This document shows, piece by piece, positions 54,849 to 64,000 of a stretch of DNA of 64,000 nucleotides; the first letter of the stretch is position 1, and each line of letters opens with the position of its first letter. This DNA comes from Bacteroidales bacterium. GTDB lineage: Bacteria > Bacteroidota > Bacteroidia > Bacteroidales > UBA932. The position numbers and the translations under genes were made by a program. Under the pieces are notes generated by a model. The model searched no databases and was not told where the DNA came from. It worked only from the letters and a program-made list of their open reading frames with translations. Where the stretch lies: NCBI GenBank assembly GCA_015060335.1, contig SUYR01000010.1, forward strand, positions 1-64,000, read 5' to 3'.

Positions 54849-57083
54849 TCAAAAGCTCACTTTGAGGTACCTGCAGCCATGCAATGGAATCACACAGTCG
54901 AGTTCCTCAGGAGAGAGATCCTTCTGACGCCATACGTCACGTACTACCTTTACAGGCTTATCAGCCGGGATAAGAGACTTCATGTCCACCTTATGATCCT
55001 CCTCGCCCACGTTGAAGATACCGACAGCGATGCTTCCGTCAGCCAACGGACGGCTCCAGATCTCGATGTCGCCGTCTTTTCTGACCAGGTCAGCCTGCTT
55101 GCCCAACATATCCTGGTTGATTGCGTTCACCTCGTTGTTGCAAAGCAGATTCAGGGTGAAGTCATCCATCTGTGCAATGTCACAGCCAATGAGCATATTG
55201 GAAGCCAGAAGCGTCCACAATGTGATATGTGTATATTGCTCGTCCGGTGTCAGACGTGTCTCGCGGAGATTGCTTCCCCAACCTACCTTGCCGACGACCA
55301 GCATATCAGGGTCATTCCAGTGGCCTACAGAAGAATACTGAGATTTTCCTTCCTGAAGGCGGAAGCCGACATGATATATAGAACTCCATGTATCTGCGAT
55401 ATCCGGAGCTGTACGCCAGCTGTTTCCGTCACAATAGATTCCCCACAGATGCACCTGCGTACCGCCAAGAGGACCAAGGCTGTAGAAGATGTCACGAGGC
55501 TGCTGGCGAAGATACTTCTGCATCAGCAGATATGGACGCAGACAGCTTGAGAATCCCCAGTCATTTTCCTTCTCTCTGATTCTCTCATAGCTGCACCAGT
55601 CATATTTCAGATAGTCCACACCCCACTTGTTATATACCTCTGCATCCTGCTTCTCGTGTCCGAGGCTACCGAGATAGCTGCCACAGGTTGTCGGTCCCGG
55701 AGAGCTGTATATACCGAACTTCAGTCCGCGCTCGTGGAGCCAGTCCACAAGTCCTTTCATTGAAGGGAACTTTTCATTTGCCTCAATTGTACCGTCAGGG
55801 TTACGTTCTGCCGCTTCCCAACCATCATCGATATTGATATAGCCATAGCCGAAATCTGCCAGACCTTTGTCGATAAGAGCCTGAGTCGATGCCATCACCT
55901 TCTCCTGAGTGACGCTCAATCCCCAGCAGTTCCATGAGTTCCAACCCATTGGAGGGGTCTGACCGATCATGTTCTTGCCCACCTTCAGAGTAAACTCCTG
56001 TGAGGCCTTACCCTTTGCATTCTCTGCTGTCACTGTGAAAGTAAGATTGGCCGCCTTATCAATATTTCCGCTCAACACTCCGTCGCTTTCTGTCAGATGC
56101 AGGCCCTCAGGAAGGTCATTGCATGTAAACTTCATCGGACGCTCGCCTGATACAGGAAAACGATAGATGACAGGAGCACCAGGGCTTACGCCGAATACAG
56201 GAGCACCATTGAAGCGGGGTGCTGCCGGAGCAGAAGGAGTCAAAGCGTATTTCAGCTGTTTGTTTTCGACGAGTACCTTTCCTGTCTTACCATCTGTATA
56301 GGTGGCTGACAACTGACACATCTTATCCATGCTGTACGGAACAGATATGCTTACAGGCTTGTTGCGCTTGATATTGAGCCTTTTTGTAACAGATGACACA
56401 ACTTCTCCAGTCTCGCGGTCAGTAACGGTCACTTCCAGCTTTCCGCTGGTAGATGTCGCGAATCCGTTATTGACCTCCACATCACAATGATAATCTCCGA
56501 CATTTGTGTCGGTAATGCGCATAGAAAGGCCTTCAGCAGCTTGCGGACAGAACACATTCAAAGGGTTACCGTACAATCCGCCTGAACCTCTTCTGTTGTA
56601 AACACGTACGGCTATCACATTATCTTCTCCCCAACGGATTCCGTCCTTCTTGACATCGACAACATAGTTACGAGCGTCCTTGTGGGCGCTGAAATAACCG
56701 GACTCGTTTGACGGCATACGACCGCTTGCGCCGATCAGCTTGCCGTTCAGGAAACATTCATCGACATCATCTACCTTTGGGATATTCAATATGAGGACAT
56801 TCTTCTGATCTGCGCCATTCAACAGGCTCTTCGGAATGTTTACACGAATACGGTACCATGCGAAAGATTTTTCAACAACAGGAAATCCCTGCTCGTTCCA
56901 ATAACGTGTTGCATCAACCTCATTCCAAGAGGAATCGTCCATATCCGGATCTGCCCAATCCATGTTGTCGCCAAACATGAAAAGCGCCTTGTCAACTGTG
57001 ACTTTCTCCTGCGGCAAAGCATATTGTGCATCTACCTGCAGACCAATAAGAGCCAACAGGACTGTAAATAACAACTTCTTCAT
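54849..57083 (-). CDS. GH27-family alpha-galactosidase with N-terminal binding domains
   Basis: This 744-residue protein has a signal peptide (LQVDAQ), a jelly-roll sugar-binding-like domain (about 25-180), two beta-sandwich parts (about 185-365, including LPEGLHLTESDGVLSG of a putative Ig type) and a GH27 barrel from about 375. MGWNSWNCWG, GYINIDDGWE, LKYDWCSY with the nucleophile Asp, and WRTAPDIADTW with the acid/base Asp are family hallmarks. It should release terminal alpha-Gal (or alpha-GalNAc) from glycans. It is 31 bp after GH109 and 29 bp before GH97. Confidence 0.94.
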   Translation of the reverse strand: MKKLLFTVLLALIGLQVDAQYALPQEKVTVDKALFMFGDNMDWADPDMDDSSWNEVDATRYWNEQGFPVVEKSFAWYRIRVNIPKSLLNGADQKNVLILNIPKVDDVDECFLNGKLIGASGRMPSNESGYFSAHKDARNYVVDVKKDGIRWGEDNVIAVRVYNRRGSGGLYGNPLNVFCPQAAEGLSMRITDTNVGDYHCDVEVNNGFATSTSGKLEVTVTDRETGEVVSSVTKRLNIKRNKPVSISVPYSMDKMCQLSATYTDGKTGKVLVENKQLKYALTPSAPAAPRFNGAPVFGVSPGAPVIYRFPVSGERPMKFTCNDLPEGLHLTESDGVLSGNIDKAANLTFTVTAENAKGKASQEFTLKVGKNMIGQTPPMGWNSWNCWGLSVTQEKVMASTQALIDKGLADFGYGYINIDDGWEAAERNPDGTIEANEKFPSMKGLVDWLHERGLKFGIYSSPGPTTCGSYLGSLGHEKQDAEVYNKWGVDYLKYDWCSYERIREKENDWGFSSCLRPYLLMQKYLRQQPRDIFYSLGPLGGTQVHLWGIYCDGNSWRTAPDIADTWSSIYHVGFRLQEGKSQYSSVGHWNDPDMLVVGKVGWGSNLRETRLTPDEQYTHITLWTLLASNMLIGCDIAQMDDFTLNLLCNNEVNAINQDMLGKQADLVRKDGDIEIWSRPLADGSIAVGIFNVGEEDHKVDMKSLIPADKPVKVVRDVWRQKDLSPEELDCVIPLHGCRYLKVSF

Positions 57084-57114
57084 TATAATCGGTTATCAGT
57101 TTTTGTTCTTTACA

Positions 57115-58515
57115 CTATTTCACAGCGTGCTTATAGCCTTTCACCTTGTCCCATTCTCCGCGGGTGAAATCAGGGACCTCCACAGGCATAGAGCCATAAA
57201 GGATGGAAATGCCGCTGAGTTCGGTCAGACATGACCATTCTGCTGCATCGTAAACGTCCTGATCGAGTGGAAGACCGTTACGCAGACAGTAGATCAGACG
57301 GTAATCCATGATATAGTCCATTCCGCCGTGACCGCCCACCTTACGTGCCTGAGCTTCGATTTCGGCTACTATAGGATGGCGATACTTCTTCATCAGCTCA
57401 GATTTGATCTGGCCTGATACAAACTTCTCTCCGTCAAGATTCTGGTAGTCCATAGACTCCTGTGCAAGATTCTCTGTCTTGAGGGCGAAGCCTTCGACCG
57501 GATATTTGCATGCATAACCGTCCACGCCTGTGATCTCGAAGAGTCGGTCGTATGGACGTCTTGTATATACGTTGTGCTGGATCTCAATCTGCTTGCCCTT
57601 GGCTGTGCGGATCAGAGTCACTGTGTGGTCGCCGTTGGCAAACTCGTCGGTGCCGAGCTGCGCCTTTGCAACCTCTTTTCCGTGGAACGAATCTGTATCC
57701 ATCGATACGAGGAAATCCATCTTGTCTCCTCTGTGGATATTCAGGATCTGACATACAGGGCCGATGCCGTGAGTAGGATACACATCACCCCTGTGAGCCT
57801 GATTGTACTCAAGTCTCCAGTTATTGTGATACTGCTTCCAGAACGGATCCAGATTGTGGATATAACCGCCTTCTACGTGAACGATCTCGCCGAAGAGGCC
57901 GTGCTGAGCCATGTTCAGAGTAGTCATCTCGAAGAAGTCATAGCAGCAGTTCTCGAGCATCATGCAGTGACGTCTTGTCCTTTCGGATGTATCCACGAGC
58001 TGCCAGCACTCCGCAATGCTCATCGCTGCAGGAACTTCCAACGCCACATGCTTGCCATGCTCCATCGCATATACTGCCATCTCCACGTGTACCTGCCAAG
58101 GTGTGCAGATATACACAAGGTCTATATCGTCTCTCTGGCACAACTCCTTCCATGCATCCTCGCCTACGTACTCGGCAGCCTTAGCCTTTCCCTTGGACAC
58201 CAGAGTCTTCTGCGCTCTGTCAACATACGACTGTTCAAGGTCGCAGAGAGCAACTGTCTCTGTACCCTCGATGTATGTGAAACGATATACGGCACCCTTA
58301 CCCCTCATACCAAGTCCGATAAAGCCCACGCGTACGTTTTCGATAGGATCGCAGGTCATCAGCAGAGCGGATTCCTGGCCCGGCTGACGTTTAGGCGTCT
58401 GAAGGATTACACGTCCGTCCTTGATCTTGTGTTTTACTGAAGTCTCCACCTTCGGAGCCGCACTCGAGGCAACAACCATAAGAATTGCGGCAATGGTAAA
58501 AAGTAATTTCCTCAT
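57115..58515 (-). CDS. GH109-type NAD-dependent alpha-N-acetylgalactosaminidase
   Basis: The ATG at 58515 gives a signal peptide (MRKLLFTIAAILMVVASSAA); the frame stays open another 52 codons through the promoter, which is not credible coding. The 466-residue product has a Rossmann fold (VGFIGLGMRGKG), KHVALEVPA and DVYPTHGIGPVCQ with the catalytic-region Tyr and His of GH109. These enzymes use NAD to hydrolyse alpha-GalNAc, for example of the blood-group A antigen. A Gfo/Idh/MocA oxidoreductase is the alternative, but GH109 motifs and neighbours favour the glycosidase. It heads the GH109-GH27-GH97 unit. Confidence 0.9.
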   Translation of the reverse strand: MRKLLFTIAAILMVVASSAAPKVETSVKHKIKDGRVILQTPKRQPGQESALLMTCDPIENVRVGFIGLGMRGKGAVYRFTYIEGTETVALCDLEQSYVDRAQKTLVSKGKAKAAEYVGEDAWKELCQRDDIDLVYICTPWQVHVEMAVYAMEHGKHVALEVPAAMSIAECWQLVDTSERTRRHCMMLENCCYDFFEMTTLNMAQHGLFGEIVHVEGGYIHNLDPFWKQYHNNWRLEYNQAHRGDVYPTHGIGPVCQILNIHRGDKMDFLVSMDTDSFHGKEVAKAQLGTDEFANGDHTVTLIRTAKGKQIEIQHNVYTRRPYDRLFEITGVDGYACKYPVEGFALKTENLAQESMDYQNLDGEKFVSGQIKSELMKKYRHPIVAEIEAQARKVGGHGGMDYIMDYRLIYCLRNGLPLDQDVYDAAEWSCLTELSGISILYGSMPVEVPDFTRGEWDKVKGYKHAVK

Positions 58516-58555
58516 AGTATATGATAATTTAATGGTTTTGAGCTGTCGATAATTG

Positions 58556-58563
58556 CAAATATA
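58556..58563 (-). promoter_or_regulatory. -7 box of the GH109-GH27-GH97 unit
   Basis: Minus-strand TATATTTG fits the consensus and lies 41 bp before the ATG at 58515. With the terminator at 58724-58760 upstream, it makes this cluster its own transcription unit. No TTG -33 is seen at the right spacing. Confidence 0.6.
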
Positions 58564-58723
58564 CCTTTTATGTCGGCTATATATGTATGATATTGCGACG
58601 ATTTTTATGCAAACATGTAACAATGTGTGACATACATGTAGCATGGTCGTAACGAGAATTGATTTCCGCAAATCGAAGGACCGGCGGGAGCGGAAGGCAG
58701 GTTACACGCAGCAGATTGTATGG

Positions 58724-58760
58724 AAAAAATATAAAAAGGGCCGGATTTGTGGTCCGACCC
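58724..58760 (-). terminator. Rho-independent terminator after the SusCD operon of PUL 2
   Basis: On the minus strand, GGGTCGGA (58753-58760) pairs with TCCGGCCC (58738-58745), with one G-U pair and a 7-nt loop, and is followed at once by a T-rich tract (58724-58737). It is 30 bp past the stop at 58791. This is the clearest intrinsic terminator in the window. Confidence 0.88.
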
Positions 58761-58790
58761 TGTGTTAACAACATTAAAACCGGTAGTGGA

Positions 58791-60275
58791 TTAGTTCCAG
58801 ACTACGAATTCTGTACAGTGTACTACTTTATTATCTGACTTAGTAAACTTCACGAGAAGATAGCGCGTGCTGATTGGATCTACCGTTGTAGCACACACCT
58901 CCGACACATCCTTGTCAAGTTCAAGTTTACCCAGATATGTAAGATCTTCGTCTTTATAATCAAGGACAGCTGTGCTGACAACATATGATGCGTCCTCCAA
59001 TGCATAGAACTCTATTTCACGAGGCACTTTATTGTTGTGCCTACGCCACACCTCAAATCCATTCAGACTAAGCTCTTCTTTGAGATCAACAATAACTCTA
59101 CAAGGTATTGCGTTCAGAGCACCATATCCTCGATTGTTATAAAGAGAATGCCAATACTGACCCTTTCCATCAAACGGTCCAGTAACAGCGCCTTCACTCG
59201 TCTGCACTGACTCTGCTGCCCATATAAAGCCAAGATGCTGATCTCGAGTATATGGTTCAAGTCCGAAGCCTGTGAGCGTCTTCATGAAATAGTCAGCAGG
59301 AAGATCCGTATTCTGATAGTTAGCATCAGGTATGTCCTTATAGACTGATTTATTATTATTTCTAACAACTGCAACTGTACCATTCTCAACATTGATCTGC
59401 TTACCATTAAGTACTGCGTTATGAACCTTGAAAGCATAGTTAGTACTTGTGCCCTTCTTCCACTCCGTAGCCGAAGGAATGTTGATAGTGTACGAAACAG
59501 AACTTGTGCCCGGAGCCATTGTCTTCACGTCCTCGTTCTCAATCGTTGCATCAGCTGGCTTAGAAGCGAATACATATTTTGCAGGGATCGAGTTGCCGGC
59601 TGTAGTAAAGGCATCCTCAACATCGGTCTTGAAGAACTCAACCTCATATTCGAAGTCCCACTGGTTGTCGAAAGGAAGCTCCACAGTAAGTACCATTGAG
59701 CCTTCTACAAGAGAAGTTGCAGAAACGCGTGCTGCAGCAGCTCTCATATCAGGAGCAACCATGTAGTAACCAAGTGAAGCGGTGTCCTTATATGTTGCTA
59801 TCTTAAGATCTGACTCAAGCTTGAGTGAAGCGACATAGCTCTTCATGTCGTCAAACGAAAGTTTGTTGGTCTGAGCGAACTCGAAGATCTTGACAGCATC
59901 AAACTCTACATTGAAAGAAGCCTTTCTGTTGGCAACTGTTGCAGAATTCTTAGTGATAGTCCAGCAGTCAGATGGAAGAGCCTTGAGTGACTTTTCGTTT
60001 ACTACATTGTAGTACTCGATATAGCTCTCGTCTGCCTTTGCTGTAACTACAGGAGATTCCTCCTTAAGACCGGCGCTATATACATGTACAGGGAGCTCTA
60101 CCTTATCCTGCACATCATACATAGTCACCTCCTGAATACCGTTTCTCCATGCATTGTCAACGAAATACACTGCAGAATCCGGCATGTTGGCATCTCTTGT
60201 ATCAGGAATACAGCCGAAGAATACGGCCAATGCCATCATGAATGAAACTATATAATATACGTTTTTCATTTTCAT
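58791..60275 (-). CDS. DUF1735-type surface glycan-binding lipoprotein
   Basis: The ATG at 60275 (MKMKNVYYIVSFMMALAVF) is preferred to the one at 60296, which overlaps the SusD coding end. The 494-residue lipoprotein (lipobox VFFGC) has an N-terminal BT_3987/DUF1735-like beta domain (about 35-160), a middle domain and a C-terminal discoidin-like part (PCRVIVDLKEELSLNGFEVW). It sits directly after SusD, the position of surface glycan-binding proteins. It is the last gene of the susCD message, before the terminator. Confidence 0.8.
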   Translation of the reverse strand: MKMKNVYYIVSFMMALAVFFGCIPDTRDANMPDSAVYFVDNAWRNGIQEVTMYDVQDKVELPVHVYSAGLKEESPVVTAKADESYIEYYNVVNEKSLKALPSDCWTITKNSATVANRKASFNVEFDAVKIFEFAQTNKLSFDDMKSYVASLKLESDLKIATYKDTASLGYYMVAPDMRAAAARVSATSLVEGSMVLTVELPFDNQWDFEYEVEFFKTDVEDAFTTAGNSIPAKYVFASKPADATIENEDVKTMAPGTSSVSYTINIPSATEWKKGTSTNYAFKVHNAVLNGKQINVENGTVAVVRNNNKSVYKDIPDANYQNTDLPADYFMKTLTGFGLEPYTRDQHLGFIWAAESVQTSEGAVTGPFDGKGQYWHSLYNNRGYGALNAIPCRVIVDLKEELSLNGFEVWRRHNNKVPREIEFYALEDASYVVSTAVLDYKDEDLTYLGKLELDKDVSEVCATTVDPISTRYLLVKFTKSDNKVVHCTEFVVWN

Positions 60276-60285
60276 AAATTTTAAA

Positions 60286-62259
60286 TTACCAACCAAGATT
60301 CTGTGAGTTTCTCAATGCCGGAACCTTGTTCACCTCTGATGTAGGGAATGGAAGGAGATAAGATCTCTGCTTGAATACACGTGGACCCATCTGCTTATGC
60401 TCTCCGAATGCATACTGATCCATTCCGATTTCACAACGCAACCAGTAATCTCCATCGATATCGTCATTTGGTGCCTTCTGGTTACATCCGATAGTATAAC
60501 CGTTAGATGTCTTCTCAGAAATCATCCACATACGGCAGTCGTTGAAACGGTGGTTCTCGAAGCAGAGCTCTACCATTCTCTCACGTCTGATATACTCTCT
60601 CTGAAGCTCCTTGTCACCCACGATGTCAGGATATACTTCCTCGATGTTAGGTACACCGGCACGGTTACGTATCTTATTCCAGTACTTGAGGATGTCAGCA
60701 TTTGTAGGATCGTACTCATTGAGAGCCTCGATATAATCCAGATAAACACCTGCAAGACGAATCTTAGGCCAAGAGTATGTACCCCAACCTGTAGTCTTTA
60801 CGTTGAGTGTAGGGTCATAAAGTTTGAGAGCAAGGAAGCCGCAAGGGGGTACGTTGTTAGCGTTCGCAATACCATTCTTACCGTTATAGTAGAATTCGAT
60901 GTCTGACTCGATTTTAGCATCACCCGCCATGAACTGCATACCGCTCCATGCAATGTTACGGTAGAAACGAGCCTCACGGCCTGCAAGACGGTTAGGAGTA
61001 TCTTTCTCAAGAACAGGGAACTGGTCCTGGTTGATTGCAATAGCTGCAAGAAGAGGATTCTTCATCTTTACAGAACCTGTCTCGCTGTAACCGGCTTTAA
61101 CTGCTCTTGGATCAACCTGTGCAGGATTCTCATCATCCACATTCTTACCGAGAGCATAAGCCTCTGAGTTCCAATGCTCTGTAGTCACAGGATATACACC
61201 GTTTGCCATAGCGAAGGCATCAACAAGCTTGTAGGTTGGAGAAAGTGATGCCCAACCGTCAACCTGCGCCACAATATTCTGAGGGAAAGTACTCTGACGG
61301 AAGTGCTGTCCGACCTTCTGAGTGGTAAGGATATATTCCTTTGGAGCGTGATCCTCTACGAAAAGCTTATGCAGGTTCTCAAGACCGCGATGAAGTGGGT
61401 CTGGATTGGTAGAGCTGTTCATAAGTTCATAGTGACCTGCTTCTGCATAGTCAATCATATCTCTTGCAGCATCAGCAGCAAGTTTCCAGCGGTTTTCATC
61501 ATAAGTGATGTTGAAAAGCTGCTCACCCTTGTTGTTCTTGATGTTGTCGTAGATATGAGTACCGTTCTGACCGTTGAAGAGAGGACGAGCACTATAGAGA
61601 AGCATCATCTCCTTCACTGCAAGGGCTGCACCCTTAGTGATACGACCATACTCTTTGGTAAGCTCGTAATCCTCACGGAGGTCCTTGTAAGCTTCGTCCA
61701 ACTCAGAAGTAACGAAGTCAACGAGAGTCTGCCAAGGAGCTCTGTCCACTGTGTAAAGGTTTGCTTCGAGAGCCTCGTACGAAGTGTATCCGTTGAAGAA
61801 TACAGGGCCATAGAATCTCATAAGCATGAAATAGTAGCAGGCACGAAGGAATCTTGCCTCTGCTCTGTATGACTTGATCTCTACTTCAGAGAGCTCCGGA
61901 CATTTGTGGATATTCTCGATGAATATACTTGCCTCATAGATACCCTGATACGGTTTGGTATAGATATCACCAGCGCAAGCATTACCTGGATTATAGGTAT
62001 TTGTATTGAAGTATTTTGTCCATGTCTGAGGGAAGGATCCTGCAGCCTCATCACTCATGTACTGCTGTACAAATTGACCTGCAAGATAAGACTCTTCATA
62101 CATGAAGCTATAGACGTTCCACAGATATGCCACTGCGGTCGATTGCTTCTCCCAGATGGTATCTGATGTAAGCATGTCATCAGGCTGTCTGTCGAGATAG
62201 CTCTCGCAACCAGCAAGGAAAAGCGATGAAATTAATAATAGTATAATTGATTTTTTCAT
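60286..62259 (-). CDS. SusD/RagB-family outer-membrane lipoprotein
   Basis: This 657-residue protein has lipobox LFLAGC (Cys 18), then ESYLDRQPDDMLTSDTIWEK, the RFLRACYYFMLMRFYGPV helix of SusD proteins and a C-terminal NKIRNRAGVPNIEEV with ELCFENHRFNDCRMW. It pairs with the SusC encoded 12 bp upstream and delivers PUL 2 glycans to it. It is longer than the PUL 1 SusD (551 residues), pointing to a different subfamily. Confidence 0.95.
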   Translation of the reverse strand: MKKSIILLLISSLFLAGCESYLDRQPDDMLTSDTIWEKQSTAVAYLWNVYSFMYEESYLAGQFVQQYMSDEAAGSFPQTWTKYFNTNTYNPGNACAGDIYTKPYQGIYEASIFIENIHKCPELSEVEIKSYRAEARFLRACYYFMLMRFYGPVFFNGYTSYEALEANLYTVDRAPWQTLVDFVTSELDEAYKDLREDYELTKEYGRITKGAALAVKEMMLLYSARPLFNGQNGTHIYDNIKNNKGEQLFNITYDENRWKLAADAARDMIDYAEAGHYELMNSSTNPDPLHRGLENLHKLFVEDHAPKEYILTTQKVGQHFRQSTFPQNIVAQVDGWASLSPTYKLVDAFAMANGVYPVTTEHWNSEAYALGKNVDDENPAQVDPRAVKAGYSETGSVKMKNPLLAAIAINQDQFPVLEKDTPNRLAGREARFYRNIAWSGMQFMAGDAKIESDIEFYYNGKNGIANANNVPPCGFLALKLYDPTLNVKTTGWGTYSWPKIRLAGVYLDYIEALNEYDPTNADILKYWNKIRNRAGVPNIEEVYPDIVGDKELQREYIRRERMVELCFENHRFNDCRMWMISEKTSNGYTIGCNQKAPNDDIDGDYWLRCEIGMDQYAFGEHKQMGPRVFKQRSYLLPFPTSEVNKVPALRNSQNLGW

Positions 62260-62271
62260 ATCTGATAATCT

Positions 62272-64000
62272 TTAGAAGCTTGCACTTACTCCGAAGCTTA
62301 ATACACGTGTTGTCGGATAGCGGTAAACACTGTTTGATCCAGATCCTGCTCCATTGAGGTTAGGGTCCCAAAGCTTGAAGTCGCTGATTGTGAAGAGATT
62401 CTGACCCTGGAGATAGATACGGAATCCGCTCATACGCATCTTTGAAGTCCACTTCTTAGGAAGAGTATAACCGAGCTCTGCATTCTGGAGACGGATATAA
62501 CTTGTGTCCTGAAGCCAGAAGTCTGATAACTGGCTGTTGTTATTTACTGTTGTCAGGTAAGAAAGACGTGGATATTTTGCATCAGGTCTTTCCGGAGTCC
62601 AGTAGTTCTGATAGATATCAGCCATTACATTAGATCTGTGGATCTTTCCTGAAGGAGAAGAAATACCATGAATGAAGTGTCCGCCGACGCTTGCCATATC
62701 CATAGATACGCGCTCATTGCCCTGGAAGAAGAGAGAGAGGTCAAAGCCCTTGTAAGCCAAAGATACTCCGAAACCGTAAACTATCTCAGGAATATTTCTC
62801 CAACCGATCGGCTTGCGGTCATTCTCGTCAATCTTACCATCGGCGTTGATATCTACATACTTGATGTCACCCGGCTGGATCTGACCGAAGTATGACTGGT
62901 CTGCATGAGTCTCGATGTCTTCCCAGCTCTGGAAAAGTCCGTCGGAGATGTAGCCCCAATTCTGGAAGCGTGCCTGACCTGTACCATTGAGATAAGACCA
63001 CTCATTCAGAGCCTCATCCTGATTTACAATCACGTTTCTTGCGTAAGTGAATGTACCCTTTGCAGTAACGGTGAAGTCTCCGAAAGTCTGACGGTAGTCA
63101 GCTGTGAGGTCAACACCGGAGTTATTCATGGCACCGATGTTCACCCATGGGTCCTTGGTTATACCCATGAAGTCAGGAACTGACTTACGCTGGAGGAAGA
63201 TACCCGTACGCTCCTCGTAGAAGAGGTCTGCCTGTACCTTGAGCTTGCCGAAGAGTGAGAGGTCGATACCGACGTCCATCTTCTCAGCCTGCTCCCAACC
63301 TACGTTAGGGTTAGCGATATCTCCGAGGGCTATACCATTATATTTCGTATTAGAAGTACCCATCCAGGTGTCACCTGCGTCAGTATTGATGGTAGCGAGG
63401 TAGATGAAACGGCGTCCGCCACCGATCTGGTCGTTACCTACAAGACCCCATGATCCGCGGATCTTGAGCATGTCCACAACGTTCTTGAGGCGGCCCCACC
63501 AAGGCTCCTCAGAGATGAGGTAACCGAGGGCTACTGAAGGGAAGAGACCGAAACGACGTCCTGGAGAGAAGTTCTCCGATCCGTTGTAACCGGCATTCAA
63601 CTCTATAAAGTAGCGGTTGTCATAGTCATAAGTTACACGACCTGCTATACCCTGGTTTCTGTAAGGGATAGTCGCCTGAGAAGATCCACCTGTAAGGTCG
63701 ATTCTACTTGACTGCTGGAAAAGGAAGAGACCTGTCACATTATGCTTGCCGAAAGAGTTGGCATAGTTGAGGGAAGCCTCGAGATATACACGGCGGCTAC
63801 CGCTTGTACCATGACCGAAGTTGAGGGTCTGGTCTCCTATCTTGTTTGCATGGAGAGTGCGGTTGCCTTCTTCGTCAACAAGCAGAGTGTAATGGTCAGG
63901 AGTACGTGTACGGTTGAGTGAGTGAGAGTTCGATGCGTCAAATGAGAACTTCGCATTTGCCTTCAAACCCTTGAGAAGCCACTGGAAGTCATGGGTAAGT
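62272..64000 (-). CDS. SusC/RagA TonB-dependent transporter (C-terminal part, cut by window edge)
   Basis: The frame is open to the end of the window (last residues read TYPICALLY HDFQWLLKGLKANAK). About 576 residues of barrel are present, with SusC-type repeats such as RYFIELNAGYNGSENFSPGR, WGLVGNDQIGGGR, DIKYVDINADGKIDENDRK and the C-terminal YRYPTTRVLSFGVSASF ending in Phe. The signal peptide, plug and any STN domain lie outside the window, so the regulatory link to the regulator at 46701 cannot be judged. It is directly followed by SusD. Confidence 0.94.
   Translation of the reverse strand, partial: LTHDFQWLLKGLKANAKFSFDASNSHSLNRTRTPDHYTLLVDEEGNRTLHANKIGDQTLNFGHGTSGSRRVYLEASLNYANSFGKHNVTGLFLFQQSSRIDLTGGSSQATIPYRNQGIAGRVTYDYDNRYFIELNAGYNGSENFSPGRRFGLFPSVALGYLISEEPWWGRLKNVVDMLKIRGSWGLVGNDQIGGGRRFIYLATINTDAGDTWMGTSNTKYNGIALGDIANPNVGWEQAEKMDVGIDLSLFGKLKVQADLFYEERTGIFLQRKSVPDFMGITKDPWVNIGAMNNSGVDLTADYRQTFGDFTVTAKGTFTYARNVIVNQDEALNEWSYLNGTGQARFQNWGYISDGLFQSWEDIETHADQSYFGQIQPGDIKYVDINADGKIDENDRKPIGWRNIPEIVYGFGVSLAYKGFDLSLFFQGNERVSMDMASVGGHFIHGISSPSGKIHRSNVMADIYQNYWTPERPDAKYPRLSYLTTVNNNSQLSDFWLQDTSYIRLQNAELGYTLPKKWTSKMRMSGFRIYLQGQNLFTISDFKLWDPNLNGAGSGSNSVYRYPTTRVLSFGVSASF

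Noticed and set aside
57574..58440. 288-residue plus-strand frame inside the GH109 gene
   Set aside because: Antisense to a well-supported enzyme and lacking any motif or promoter.
58516..58671. 52-codon extension in front of GH109
   Set aside because: It spans the -7 box at 58556-58563, and the signal peptide begins at 58515.

Overview
The window is chromosomal DNA of a Bacteroidales-type bacterium (phylum Bacteroidota). The evidence is three SusC/SusD-class loci, lipoprotein lipoboxes on most secreted proteins, an ECF-sigma/FecR pair, a hybrid-two-component-like regulator, and repeated promoter -7 boxes of the form TAnnTTTG. The glycan-degrading repertoire (GH20, GH27, GH36, GH97, GH109, sialate O-acetylesterase) fits an animal-gut commensal that feeds on host mucosal glycans. 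Genus cannot be fixed from the sequence alone. No tRNA, rRNA, CRISPR array, integrase or insertion sequence was recognised.

Layout. 1-2570: start of the large ribosomal-protein operon on the minus strand (rplC, rplD, rplW, rplB, start of rpsS) with its promoter; rpsJ is not in front of rplC. 2741-6192: an endonuclease/exonuclease/phosphatase-family lipoprotein, a decayed secreted-protein gene and a GH36 alpha-galactosidase. 6302-12088: plus-strand housekeeping (di-adenylate cyclase, MutS2, a DUF4878-type lipoprotein, YraN, mannose-1-phosphate guanylyltransferase, YqeY). 12083-15383: an anaerobic sulfatase maturase and aspS.

15440-34157 is one large minus-strand polysaccharide utilization locus (PUL 1): sigma factor, FecR anti-sigma, SusC with STN signalling domain, SusD, two SusE/F-like surface lipoproteins, three tandem paralogous TIM-barrel-like lipoproteins of unassigned family, a GH5-like enzyme, a GH20 hexosaminidase and a DUF4838-like lipoprotein. 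The sigma/anti-sigma/STN arrangement suggests trans-envelope induction when the SusC channel binds substrate.

34224-46404 holds a DUF4294 protein, an Rpn-family nuclease gene, and a six-gene plus-strand unit: an outer-membrane barrel, PotA, PotB, PotC, PotD, and a GNAT acetyltransferase fused to a large C-terminal region ending in two membrane helices. It reads as polyamine import with a possible built-in acetylation or sensing step. Convergent to it lies a TonB-dependent receptor preceded by a small His-rich protein, probably metal-related.

46701-64000 is PUL 2: a regulator shaped like a hybrid two-component protein but with kinase and receiver residues lost, a sialate O-acetylesterase, a signal-peptide-only mini-gene, GH97, GH27 and GH109 enzymes, then after a strong terminator a DUF1735-type surface protein, SusD and the C-terminal part of SusC. 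The enzyme set points to alpha-Gal/alpha-GalNAc-capped, O-acetyl-sialylated host glycans. The most unusual items are the GNAT-membrane fusion in the polyamine operon, the pseudo-kinase regulator with a 14-bp inverted repeat over its promoter, the three tandem TIM-barrel paralogues, and an ungapped ~94-bp dispersed repeat found upstream of two genes.
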